From: Butyrivibrio sp. X503
GTDB lineage: Bacteria > Bacillota > Clostridia > Lachnospirales > Lachnospiraceae
Assembly (NCBI RefSeq): GCF_003625475.1
Contig: NZ_RAIQ01000006.1
Span: 1-64,000, forward strand
Length of the DNA stretch: 64,000 nt
Direction of reading: 5' to 3'
Shown: positions 45,134 to 53,850 of the stretch, one piece after another
Position numbering within the stretch: the stretch's first letter is position 1
Layout of the letters: the number at the start of each line of letters is the position of its first letter
Notes under the pieces: generated by a model
The model's input: the letters and a program-made list of their open reading frames with translations, nothing else
Told to the model about the DNA's origin: nothing
Databases searched by the model: none
Program-made: the position numbers and the translations under genes

Positions 45134-47227
45134 TCAGCCGAAATCAATGAAGTTGTCAGCCCAGAATTCTTCTGAGGTTACAGGCGATGTGCTATCGTAT
45201 CTAAGCACCGTTCCTGACTTTCTTGACAGTGTCACTGTAAGAATGCCGTCTTTAGCCCTTTCCTGGCCCGATCCGACAATGAATCCCAAGCTGTCGGTCT
45301 GGATCATATTTGTAAGCGCCGCATCAGCGGGCATTCCGGTAGGAGTAATGTCTATTTCTTTGGTCACTTCAAAATCATTGTTATTGATGATGATTATAGA
45401 AACCGCCGCTCTGTTGAATCTTCCGTATGCAATGAAATTGGTGTCGGCATAAAGCTCTTTTATGGATCCGAGCTTAAGCTCGGAACAGCTCTTGCGAATT
45501 TTTATCATTTCCTTGTGGAACTCGAGCATTTCCATATCCTCTTTTCCCCAAGGATATGTTCTTCTGTTGTCGGGATCCGTAAAGCCGCAAAGTCCGACTT
45601 CATCGCCATAGTAGATCGTAGGTGCGCCGGGCCATGTCATCTGTATCATTACAGCCTCTCTCATAACGGGTTTGCTGATACCCGTATCAGCGGATGAAGC
45701 CATGAGTGTATTGCTCCTTCCGACCTTTTGGCTGGTTCTTGTAAGGAACCTCGAATGATCGTGGTTGGAGAGCTGATTCATCGCCGTATATAAGGAAGGC
45801 ATGCTGAAATTCTCGCCGCCTGCGTATAACATGGTGTCAAAAAACTCTCTGGCGTTACCAACTCTTATCGGCATGAACTTGTCGCTGTGCTTGTCCATTC
45901 CGGTAAGAAACCAGGTCACAGGCTCCATGAATGCGTCGTAGTTCATGACGGTATCCCACTCATCGCCCATCATCCAGTCCCTTGAAGGTCCGTATTGCTC
46001 CGCAATGATGATGGCGTTCGGATTTGCTTTTTTGACCTCTTCTCTGAATCTCTTCCAGAAATGATGATTATATTCGGGAGAATGTCCCAAGTCGGCAGCC
46101 ACATCAAGGCGCCAGCCGTCTGCGTTGTACGGCGCGGACACCCATTTTCTTCCTATACTGAGAATATAGTCTTCAAGCTCTCTTGATCCCTCGTAATTAA
46201 GCTTAGGAAGCGTATCATAGCCCCACCAGCCGTCGTAATCTCCGTTATCCGGCCAGCTTCCGCCGTTAAATGAAAAGTAATCATGATACGGGCTGCTCTC
46301 ATCGATATATGCGCCCTTTTCATAACCTTTTTTATTCTCATATATTTTTTCTCTATCAAGCCATTTATTGAAAGAACCGCAGTGATTAAAGACCCCGTCA
46401 AGGATTACTTTGATGTGTCTTGTATGCGCTTCTTTTACAAGCTTGGCAAAAAGCTCGTCACTCGCCTCAAGATTTTTCTTGCTTGTGACCCTGCTAATAT
46501 ACTTGGTCGCATGGGTATTATCCATGTCATGCTTATCCAGAACCTCTCCGCCGTCTTCAACGATCACTCCGAAATGAGGATCGATATGGTCATAGTCCTG
46601 AATGTCATATTTATGACTCGAAGGAGATACAAAAAGAGGGTTGAAATAAATAGCCTCTATTCCGAGATCCTTAAGATAATCAAGCTTATCTATAACGCCC
46701 TGAAGATCTCCGCCGTAAAACTTGGCAAAGTCATGCTCGGCATCGGGATACGCATCCCACTTGTCCACATGGGCTACATTCTTGCCGTTATAAGAATATT
46801 CATTGGTAAGTACGTCATTGCCTTTGTCGCCGTTATTGAATCTCTCAACAAAGATCTGATACATAACGGCGCCCTTTGCCCACTTGGGAGTCATAAAGCC
46901 CGGGTATACCCTAAAGAGCATGCTTTCCATAACATCATTTACAACACCTCTTTTATCATAGCGATAAAAGCTTCCGTCTTTGCCTCTTATTTCAAAATAA
47001 TAATCTATCGGTTCGGTTCCGGCGCTTATGGAAGCATCATAGTAATCGAAATCATCGGTTGTCTCAGAACGCTTCATCTTATATCGCTCTTTTCTGAGAA
47101 CAAGCGTGATCTCTTCAGCATCGCCCTTAGCGCATCTGAACCTTATATCCGTTGTTCTGTTTTTATCCGGTTCGGCAGGCCTTAGATAATCCAAGGTCAT
47201 GTCGTGGAATAATAGTTTTGTGTTCAT
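45134..47227 (-). CDS. Alpha-amylase family glycoside hydrolase (GH13, neopullulanase-like)
   Basis: The 697-residue protein lacks a signal peptide, so it is cytoplasmic. An N-terminal CBM34-like beta domain (about 1-125) precedes the GH13 barrel, with VILDGVFNHCG, the nucleophile Asp in DGWRLDVAADLG, the acid/base Glu in AIIIAEQYG and the third acid in LSNHDHSRF. A C-terminal beta domain closes it. The layout is that of cyclomaltodextrinase/neopullulanase enzymes, which split maltodextrins inside the cell. It pairs logically with glgP. AAGGAAAAA precedes the ATG. Confidence 0.92.
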   Translation of the reverse strand: MNTKLLFHDMTLDYLRPAEPDKNRTTDIRFRCAKGDAEEITLVLRKERYKMKRSETTDDFDYYDASISAGTEPIDYYFEIRGKDGSFYRYDKRGVVNDVMESMLFRVYPGFMTPKWAKGAVMYQIFVERFNNGDKGNDVLTNEYSYNGKNVAHVDKWDAYPDAEHDFAKFYGGDLQGVIDKLDYLKDLGIEAIYFNPLFVSPSSHKYDIQDYDHIDPHFGVIVEDGGEVLDKHDMDNTHATKYISRVTSKKNLEASDELFAKLVKEAHTRHIKVILDGVFNHCGSFNKWLDREKIYENKKGYEKGAYIDESSPYHDYFSFNGGSWPDNGDYDGWWGYDTLPKLNYEGSRELEDYILSIGRKWVSAPYNADGWRLDVAADLGHSPEYNHHFWKRFREEVKKANPNAIIIAEQYGPSRDWMMGDEWDTVMNYDAFMEPVTWFLTGMDKHSDKFMPIRVGNAREFFDTMLYAGGENFSMPSLYTAMNQLSNHDHSRFLTRTSQKVGRSNTLMASSADTGISKPVMREAVMIQMTWPGAPTIYYGDEVGLCGFTDPDNRRTYPWGKEDMEMLEFHKEMIKIRKSCSELKLGSIKELYADTNFIAYGRFNRAAVSIIIINNNDFEVTKEIDITPTGMPADAALTNMIQTDSLGFIVGSGQERAKDGILTVTLSRKSGTVLRYDSTSPVTSEEFWADNFIDFG

Positions 47228-47278
47228 ATGTTTTTCCTTGAAGTGGAATATTACGCATCTATGAGAAATCCCATAAAT

Positions 47279-47311
47279 GCAAAAAAGACAGCGGGGAAGC
47301 TGTCTTTTTTA
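47279..47311. terminator. Terminator hairpin between ftsH and the GH13 gene
   Basis: AAAAAAGACAGC and GCTGTCTTTTTT pair perfectly around GGGGAA. It is 156 bp past the ftsH stop and 52 bp before the GH13 start, and T-rich on both strands. Confidence 0.85.
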
Positions 47312-47466
47312 GAGAAGGTATTTCTTTCTTATGGGGTATAGCAAAAAACTATATAATGTATTGGGGGGTTACGCATATTATACTAACATCCACCCAACCC
47401 CGCGTAAAGGCTAATACTTCACAAATTTGTCAAAAACAGCTATGCTTTTTTGTGCATGTTGCACAA

Positions 47467-49326
47467 TTATATTTCTATATTAACTTCGCACTGGGTATCG
47501 TGTCCTTCAAAAAGAGACTCGAACTCTTCGCGTCCGATCTTCTCCTTCTCTATAAGCAGCTCTGCGCTTGAATGAAGGATATCCTCATACTTAAGAATGA
47601 TCTCTTTTGCTCTGGAATAACACTTGTCTATTATAGTCTTTACTTCTTTGTCTATCTCACCGGACATAAGCTCACTGTGCTTCTTATTGTGTGAGATATC
47701 ATAGCCGATAAATACATCTTCCTCATTCTCATCATAATTGATAAGTCCGATCTTGCTTGACATACCGTACTTGGTAACCATGCTTCTTGCTTCGCTTGTT
47801 GCCTTTCCTATATCACTTACGGCTCCTGTTGTGATATCACCAAAGATTATCTCTTCAGCGATTCTTCCGCCAAGTGCAACCATGATATCCTGAAGCATTC
47901 TGCTCTTTGTAATGTGCATGTCGTCGTTCTCTGAAAGCGGCATTGTATATCCTGCTGCCCCTACGCCCGTAGGAATAACGGAAATAGTATGAACAGGTCC
48001 CACATCGGGAAGCACATGGAAGAGGATAGCATGTCCGGCCTCGTGATAAGCGGTGATCTTCTTATCTTTATCCGTAATGATCCTGCTTCGTTTCTCAGTT
48101 CCGATACCAACCTGCGTAAATGCTCTGTTGACATCCGCCTGATCGATATATGATCTGCTCTCTACAGCTGCGTTAATAGCAGCTTCGTTCAAGAGGTTCT
48201 CAAGATCGGCTCCCGTAAAGCCTGCTGTTGTTCTGGCAAGTCCCTTGAGATCAACGTCACTTCCGAGAGGCTTATTCTTGGAATGAACCTTGAGGATCGC
48301 TTCTCTTTCACCTACATCGGGTCTTGTAACCGTGATCTTTCTGTCGAATCTTCCGGGTCTTAATATAGCGGGGTCAAGGATGTCTACTCTGTTAGTAGCA
48401 GCCATGACGATAATGCCCTCGTTGACACCAAAGCCGTCCATCTCAACCAGCATCTGGTTAAGTGTCTGCTCTCTCTCATCGTGGCCTCCGCCCATACCGG
48501 TTCCGCGGCGTCTTGCTACCGCGTCGATCTCATCTATGAATATGATACAAGGCGCATTCTTCTTGGCTTCACCAAAAAGGTCTCTTACTCTTGATGCACC
48601 TACACCGACGAACATCTCTACAAAGTCCGAACCCGAAATACTAAAGAACGGAACTCCCGCTTCTCCCGCAACCGCTCTTGCAAGGAGAGTCTTACCTGTT
48701 CCGGGGGCACCTTCCAATAACACGCCCTTGGGAATTCTTGCTCCAACCTTGGTAAACTTCTCGGGTGCTTTCAAAAACTGAATGATCTCATGGAGCTGCT
48801 CTTTTTCTTCATTAAGTCCCGCAACATCTGCGAGTCTTGTCTTGTTGTCTTCGGCAACGGAAAGCTTGGCTCTGCTCTTGCCGAAGTTCATCATGCGGCT
48901 GTTTCCCGCACTTCCCGCCTGCATATTGCTAATCATGGAAAAAACAAATACCATTACGATCAGACCGACAATAACGGGAACTATTCCGTTTATAAGAATG
49001 TTCTCAGAAGGTATGTCTTTTACCTCTACCTGAACATCTTTACCTGTAACAATGTCTTCAACCTCCGTAACATCGGTTGTATAGAATGACTTGTCGTTGC
49101 TTCCGTCCTTAAAGCCTACTCTTACGGATCCCGTAGGAGTCTCAGCGTTTGGCATTATCTCAACGTATGCAACTTTTCCCGCGTCTACGTCCTGTATAAA
49201 CTCATTTCTTGAATAAGCGTTTGTGTCTTTTGAGAAAAAAGTCCTTCCGTACTCTAAGCAAACCACGGCCACAAGCAAAACGACCACAAAAACAAATATC
49301 GGATTATAACTTCTATTTCGGTTCAA
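47467..49326 (-). CDS. ftsH: ATP-dependent zinc metalloprotease FtsH
   Basis: The 619-residue membrane protease has two membrane segments (about 8-28 and 108-128) around an extracytoplasmic domain. The AAA+ domain has Walker A LEGAPGTGKTLLARA, Walker B IIFIDEIDAV and the SRH NRVDILDPAILRPGR. The zinc site is HEAGH, with a third ligand further on. It degrades misfolded membrane and regulatory proteins. The start is TTG, with AAGGGGGA 10 nt upstream; there is no in-frame ATG nearby. It ends the tilS-hpt-ftsH run, an order conserved across Firmicutes. Confidence 0.95.
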   Translation of the reverse strand: MNRNRSYNPIFVFVVVLLVAVVCLEYGRTFFSKDTNAYSRNEFIQDVDAGKVAYVEIMPNAETPTGSVRVGFKDGSNDKSFYTTDVTEVEDIVTGKDVQVEVKDIPSENILINGIVPVIVGLIVMVFVFSMISNMQAGSAGNSRMMNFGKSRAKLSVAEDNKTRLADVAGLNEEKEQLHEIIQFLKAPEKFTKVGARIPKGVLLEGAPGTGKTLLARAVAGEAGVPFFSISGSDFVEMFVGVGASRVRDLFGEAKKNAPCIIFIDEIDAVARRRGTGMGGGHDEREQTLNQMLVEMDGFGVNEGIIVMAATNRVDILDPAILRPGRFDRKITVTRPDVGEREAILKVHSKNKPLGSDVDLKGLARTTAGFTGADLENLLNEAAINAAVESRSYIDQADVNRAFTQVGIGTEKRSRIITDKDKKITAYHEAGHAILFHVLPDVGPVHTISVIPTGVGAAGYTMPLSENDDMHITKSRMLQDIMVALGGRIAEEIIFGDITTGAVSDIGKATSEARSMVTKYGMSSKIGLINYDENEEDVFIGYDISHNKKHSELMSGEIDKEVKTIIDKCYSRAKEIILKYEDILHSSAELLIEKEKIGREEFESLFEGHDTQCEVNIEI

Positions 49327-49369
49327 ATTAATAAATCCCCCTTGGATTACTTTTCATATTGTGATTATA

Positions 49370-49894
49370 TCAGTTAAACTCTACAACCCCAATGTAAGGA
49401 AGGTTACGATATCTCTGATCGTAATCAAGACCGTAGCCCACAACAAATTCATCGGGAATCTCAAATCCCGTATAATCAACCTTTACATCTGTAACTCTGC
49501 GCTCAGGTTTATCAAGAAGTGTGCAGAGCTTGATGCTTGCAGGGCCTCTGTCTCCGAGCATTTTTATAAGATATGACAGTGTTCTTCCCGAATCAACGAT
49601 ATCCTCGACGATGAGTACGTGTCTGTCTTTAAGAGGTTCATCAAGGTCCTTGACGATCTTTACAACTCCGCTTGACTTGGTTGAGCTTCCGTAGCTTGAT
49701 GCAGACATAAAGTCCATAGTTACGGGAATAGTAATTCGCTTAGCAAGCTCGCACATGAAAAATACGCCGCCCTTAAGCACGCATACAAGATGCACCGTTT
49801 CTCCCGCGTAATCTCTGCTGATAGCTTCTCCAAGCTCCTTGATCCTCTTATCAACTTCTTCTTCCGTCAGTAATACTCGAACTGATTCAGCCAC
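49370..49894 (-). CDS. hpt: Hypoxanthine phosphoribosyltransferase
   Basis: The 174-residue enzyme makes IMP or GMP from hypoxanthine or guanine and PRPP. The PRPP motif VLIVEDIVDSGRTLSYL (about 93-109) and the VHLVCVLKGGVFFMCEL segment are plain. The start is taken as the GTG at 49894, with GGAGG 8 nt upstream; the longest ORF uses a TTG inside that ribosome binding site. It overlaps the end of tilS by 8 bp. The hpt-ftsH adjacency is common in Firmicutes. Confidence 0.94.
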   Translation of the reverse strand: MAESVRVLLTEEEVDKRIKELGEAISRDYAGETVHLVCVLKGGVFFMCELAKRITIPVTMDFMSASSYGSSTKSSGVVKIVKDLDEPLKDRHVLIVEDIVDSGRTLSYLIKMLGDRGPASIKLCTLLDKPERRVTDVKVDYTGFEIPDEFVVGYGLDYDQRYRNLPYIGVVEFN

Positions 49895-51323
49895 TGTTTT
49901 TTCCTCCAAAAATAATATTTATAGCCAAAATACTTTCTGTATCTTCACTTATCTTAGCCTTACTGCTCATTCTGTAACCGGGAACCCACAGAACATGGTC
50001 TCCGTCCGCCAGAACATAAAGCTCATCCCGCTCATTCGCAGGAATCTTCACATCCGTCATGAACTTGGAAAGCATCTTTTTGCAGTCCTTTCCGTCCATC
50101 TCAATATAGATGTAATCGTCCTTTTTTCTGCGTCTAAAAACGGTTGTCTGTATTCTATCACAATCAAACCATTTAGTATATGTATCTGACGGAATGGTAT
50201 CCCCCGCTTTTCTTTTCATTATAGAAACGCTCGCGGTGCCAAGTCCCGGTACTTCATAAACCTTTTCACCGCCCGAAAGATCTTCCTTTAAGATCTCGAT
50301 CTCTTTTCTATCATCATAAGAGCCTGCGACATCCTTCTCATTCTTTTTACTGATAATAAGTATATTATACTGCCTTATTGCGGTAAGCAGGTACGGGAAA
50401 TCTTTTCTTTTGGTTCCTTCTGTGTCATTTGCAAGGTTTATTAGCGCTTCGACATGTAAAGAAGTAATGTCTTTCCTGTTTGGAGTAAGCTGTTCAAAGC
50501 AAAGGAGTATCACATTTTCTTTGATGATACCGGGTAGTTCGTTTAGCTTATTTATATCAAGCTCAATACTGTCATTCTCATGAACAACTTCCTTTTCAAA
50601 AAAGTCTTTTGCAACGCTTCTTATATAGTCATCCGCCCTGGCAAATTTCTCAGCTGCCTTGCTAAGATGCTCCGCCGCGCCTTCATTTATCTCTTTTTCG
50701 GCGTACGGAATAATAACGTTTCTTATCTTATTTCTGGTATGGATATTTTCTTCGTTGGTAGAATCAGTGCAAAAAGAAAGCTCTTTTTCCTTGAGGTACT
50801 CCTCTATCTCAAGCCTTGATACGCATAGCAGCGGTCTGATGATATTGTCTCTCTTTGGTCTGATCGCGCCCGCGCCGTGAAGGCCGCTTCCTCTCATCAG
50901 ATTATGCAAAAGAGTCTCCGCTGCATCGTTTTGATGATGGGCAACCGCAATCTTTGTTGCGCCGGTCTTTTGGGCATAAGACTCAAAAGCCTCGTACCTT
51001 AGCTTTCTGCCCGCTTCCTCTTCGGTGAGCTTGTTTTCCTTGGCATAAAGCGGGACGTTCTCTTCAACAAGAATATATTCAACACCTCGCTCTTTGCAGA
51101 AATCCCGTGTAAAAGAAGCATCTTCTCCCGCTTCGGGTCTGATCCCGTGATTGACATGGAGCGCACAAAGCTCTATCCCCAGGAGTTTTCGAAGTTCATA
51201 CAAAACCGTGATAAGCGCCGTCGAATCCGCTCCTCCGGAAAAGCCTATAAGGACTTTGTCGGACGAAACAAGAAGCTCGTTCTCTCTTATGAAATTAAGT
51301 ACTTTATTTTCAAATCCGTTCAT
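49887..51323 (-). CDS. tilS: tRNA(Ile)-lysidine synthase
   Basis: The 478-residue enzyme puts lysine on C34 of tRNA-Ile(CAU), so the tRNA reads AUA. The N-terminal N-type ATP pyrophosphatase carries the P-loop IGFSGGADSTALI (about 26-38). HHQNDAAETLLHNLMRGSG marks the catalytic site, and a C-terminal TilS domain follows (about 390-470). AGAGGATT precedes the ATG. It is an essential gene in most bacteria and sits in the expected order with hpt and ftsH. Confidence 0.94.
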   Translation of the reverse strand: MNGFENKVLNFIRENELLVSSDKVLIGFSGGADSTALITVLYELRKLLGIELCALHVNHGIRPEAGEDASFTRDFCKERGVEYILVEENVPLYAKENKLTEEEAGRKLRYEAFESYAQKTGATKIAVAHHQNDAAETLLHNLMRGSGLHGAGAIRPKRDNIIRPLLCVSRLEIEEYLKEKELSFCTDSTNEENIHTRNKIRNVIIPYAEKEINEGAAEHLSKAAEKFARADDYIRSVAKDFFEKEVVHENDSIELDINKLNELPGIIKENVILLCFEQLTPNRKDITSLHVEALINLANDTEGTKRKDFPYLLTAIRQYNILIISKKNEKDVAGSYDDRKEIEILKEDLSGGEKVYEVPGLGTASVSIMKRKAGDTIPSDTYTKWFDCDRIQTTVFRRRKKDDYIYIEMDGKDCKKMLSKFMTDVKIPANERDELYVLADGDHVLWVPGYRMSSKAKISEDTESILAINIIFGGKNSG

Positions 51324-51349
51324 AATCCTCTTTTTATAACATGAACAAA

Positions 51350-51390
51350 CAGCGCAGACATATACGTAATCCGTACCGATGTCTGCGCTG
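51350..51390 (-). terminator. Hairpin between divIC and tilS
   Basis: CAGCGCAGACAT (51350-51361) and ATGTCTGCGCTG (51379-51390) make a perfect 12-bp stem. On the minus strand TTTGTT follows, a weak T-tract, so it is either a leaky terminator of divIC or a processing site before tilS. Confidence 0.6.
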
Positions 51391-51407
51391 CATTACACTG
51401 ATTTCAG

Positions 51408-51719
51408 TCACCTATCTTCATTCTTGAAGATAATCTCACCGGGATACACAAGTCCCAATTTATCCTTGGCCGTATCCTCTATATATTTGCGTGTTTCCGT
51501 GTACCGCTCAAATTCAGCAATATTTTCACTTCTTTGCTGCTCTGCCTCGATCTGTGCCTGAAGATATTCCTCTTTGGCCTGAAGATCGGCGGCTTTACGC
51601 ATAAGGCCTACGCTCTTGACCGAAACTACGGTCACGAGAATAAGAACCACCATGCTGGCCCACGCAATTCCTGCTCTATTCTGAAAACGACGCCTCTTAT
51701 AGCGTGCCTTTGCTGCCAT
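51408..51719 (-). CDS. divIC: Septum formation initiator (FtsB/DivIC family)
   Basis: The 103-residue protein has a basic N-terminus (KARYKRRRFQ), one membrane segment (about 17-37) and a coiled coil (about 38-72, QAKEEYLQAQIEAEQQ), followed by a short C-terminal domain with KLGLVYPGEI. It is a bitopic divisome protein that partners FtsL/DivIB. ATG 51719 is preferred over an upstream TTG, with GGGG 9 nt before it. It lies between rqcP and tilS, as in Bacillus. Confidence 0.87.
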   Translation of the reverse strand: MAAKARYKRRRFQNRAGIAWASMVVLILVTVVSVKSVGLMRKAADLQAKEEYLQAQIEAEQQRSENIAEFERYTETRKYIEDTAKDKLGLVYPGEIIFKNEDR

Positions 51720-51764
51720 CTGCAATTACCCCAATCAATAATGTTGCTTTATATCTATATTTAC

Positions 51765-51794
51765 ATTCTAATACAAGCGGTAAAAGCCTGTCAA
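51765..51794 (-). promoter_or_regulatory. Promoter of divIC
   Basis: TTGACA (51789-51794) and TAGAAT (51765-51770) are 18 bp apart on the minus strand; the -35 overlaps the last codons of rqcP. Confidence 0.55.
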
Positions 51795-52030
51795 ATGTAT
51801 CGATACAAATTCGTAACATCCTCTTTGTGCACTGTTTCCTGAACATCCAGAACTTCAACGCTTACATCCTTGTTACCAAAGCCTATTGTGATCTTATCAC
51901 CCACCTTAACATCAGCAGATGCCTTGGCCGGACGACCGTTGATCTGTACTCTTCCCGCATCACAGGCTTCGTTTGCAACGGTACGTCTTTTTATCAATCG
52001 GGTTACTTTTAAATATTTATCAAGTCTCAT
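51791..52030 (-). CDS. rqcP: S4-domain RNA-binding protein RqcP (YabO/Hsp15-like)
   Basis: The 79-residue protein is almost entirely an S4 RNA-binding domain: MRLDKYLKVTRLIKRR, then ACDAGRVQINGRPAK. In Bacillus RqcP works with RqcH in adding alanine tails to stalled nascent chains on 50S subunits. Its ATG overlaps the stop of the PEGA gene (ATGA). The neighbours divIC and tilS match the Bacillus yabO region, though yabP and yabQ are absent. Confidence 0.88.
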   Translation of the reverse strand: MRLDKYLKVTRLIKRRTVANEACDAGRVQINGRPAKASADVKVGDKITIGFGNKDVSVEVLDVQETVHKEDVTNLYRYI

Positions 52031-53850
52031 TGGTTTTCTCCCGATGCGGTGTTTGCCGCATCACTACTGTCTTTTTTATCTTTGGAAGAGCCGGTTTCGC
52101 TGCCGTCTGTGCCTTCCTCTGTATTTGTCTTACCGCCGTGATCAGAGGGATTTGTCGCCTCCTCTTTTCCCGAATCGGTCTTATCCTTATCGGAAGAATC
52201 GCCTTTCTTGTCTGTTGTGGCTGTCGTTGACGAATCGTCCTTCTTATCTGTTGTAGCAGTCGCTGAGGAATCTTTCGGTTTGGTCGTAGCAACCGAAGAA
52301 GCATCGGGCTTGGTCGTCACCTTAGCAGCGGCCTCATCCGCAGTCTTAGCCTTAGAAGCATCTGCAGGCTTTTGTGTTGATGCGTTTGTAGCTGCATCCG
52401 AAGGCTTATCGGACTTTTCGTCATTCTCCGATTCTTTTTCTTCTTTCTTAAGCTCAGGGAACTTATAGAAAGTGTTGTCTTCCGAATCATCGACATTAAC
52501 TCTGTAGCTCTTGGTCTTATAACCGTCTCTTCGAAGCGTAACTTCATGAGTTCCGGAAACCTTTGTAAAGATCGCGGGAGTCATTCCTATATAGCTTCCG
52601 TCAAAGTAAACTTCCGTATCTTCAGGCTCTTCGACATAGATCTTGTATCCTTCGATAACCCTGTTCTTATCCTTGGGTTTATCACTGTTGGCACTTACCG
52701 TAGCAACGCTTGATGCAGCGGAGCTCTTGGGTATCGTGGCAACAGATGCCGAAGATGATGAATCCTTGTCTTTTTTATTTATAGAATTATAATCGGCTGC
52801 TGCCGATGAAGAACTCTTGGATGATCCCGAGTCCTCCTTTTCAAGCTCTATCTGAACAACCGACTTGGCGGTTCCGACTTTAAGATATCTGTTCTGAGTG
52901 ATATAGCCGTCTGCCATGATCTTTAAGGCATGGTAGCCATAGCGGATCGAAACGGGAACATCGGTAAGCTGCTTCTCACCGTCCACATACACTTCCGCTT
53001 CCGAAGGCGTGATCTCAAATGTAACAAGACCTTCCTTGGGCTTTGATATAGTAATGTCGCTTGTGTCGACTACAGTCTCCTTATTCCTGCTTATGCTGAC
53101 CTTGGACTGATAATTGGCGCCGTTTCCGAGAATCTGAAGATTGTACTCTCCCTCGGGAGCGCTCAGCATCATATTGGGTGATATCTTGTAAATAACCTCA
53201 TTATCAAGCTCAAGCCAGGCTCCGACAAGACTCCTATCCTCAACGGTATCCGAAGAAAGACTTACATAACCGTGTCCGCTTGTGACAACTACGCTGTAGA
53301 TCTCATTGTCCACACCGTATACCTTGATCTTGTCTGTTCCGAGAACGTCTTCTGCAAGAGCAGGCTCGCCCTCTGCCATAACCAAAGCTCTTGTATCCAT
53401 CTTGTAGAGCTCGCCCTTAACCTTGGCTGTCTTGTCCGCTCTGACAAGCTCGTGGTCTCTTGTATCCTCGATAGTCCATGCATCCTTGGAAACCACAAGG
53501 GATGTTATGTGCTTGGTGCTCTTAAGAAACTTTACGTCTACAACCTGTCCGATTTCCAAAAGACTCGGAGAAAGCGGATTCTCTCTCGCATCATACATCA
53601 TGCTGGTGTTGTCATAATCGAGCGTGTATGTTCTTCCCGTCGCATGATTTCTGAATCTGATCTTCTTGGAATCAAGGTCTATATCTCTAATGGCAGCGGT
53701 GTCTGCACTGTCATACTTACCGATCATCGATATGCTTATCTTTTTGTTTGCGGTCGCGAAGGCTTCCGCGCCCGGTACATTAGGTGTCAGCATGGCAAAA
53801 GAAATTGCTACTGCCAAGGCCGTTTCAATTATCCGATGATTCTTTTTCAT
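52027..53850 (-). CDS. Secreted PEGA-domain protein with low-complexity Ser/Thr/Lys/Asp tail
   Basis: The 607-residue protein has a signal peptide (about 1-32), an N-terminal region (about 35-270) of unknown fold, and two PEGA domains (about 275-336 and 400-465; TPSEAEVYVDGE and PEDTEVYFDGSYIG). A disordered tail (about 467-607) is rich in Thr, Ser, Lys and Asp, with repeats of the type ATTDKKDDSS. No sortase motif or membrane segment closes it. The start is ATG 53850, with AAGGAG 7 nt before it; it overlaps the cca end by 26 bp. PEGA domains are common in surface proteins; the role is unknown. Confidence 0.82.
   Translation of the reverse strand: MKKNHRIIETALAVAISFAMLTPNVPGAEAFATANKKISISMIGKYDSADTAAIRDIDLDSKKIRFRNHATGRTYTLDYDNTSMMYDARENPLSPSLLEIGQVVDVKFLKSTKHITSLVVSKDAWTIEDTRDHELVRADKTAKVKGELYKMDTRALVMAEGEPALAEDVLGTDKIKVYGVDNEIYSVVVTSGHGYVSLSSDTVEDRSLVGAWLELDNEVIYKISPNMMLSAPEGEYNLQILGNGANYQSKVSISRNKETVVDTSDITISKPKEGLVTFEITPSEAEVYVDGEKQLTDVPVSIRYGYHALKIMADGYITQNRYLKVGTAKSVVQIELEKEDSGSSKSSSSAAADYNSINKKDKDSSSSASVATIPKSSAASSVATVSANSDKPKDKNRVIEGYKIYVEEPEDTEVYFDGSYIGMTPAIFTKVSGTHEVTLRRDGYKTKSYRVNVDDSEDNTFYKFPELKKEEKESENDEKSDKPSDAATNASTQKPADASKAKTADEAAAKVTTKPDASSVATTKPKDSSATATTDKKDDSSTTATTDKKGDSSDKDKTDSGKEEATNPSDHGGKTNTEEGTDGSETGSSKDKKDSSDAANTASGENQ

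Noticed and set aside
46283..47185. Long plus-strand open frame of 300 codons
   Set aside because: It lies entirely opposite the GH13 gene, whose motifs are clear, has no ribosome binding site and gives a product of no sensible composition.
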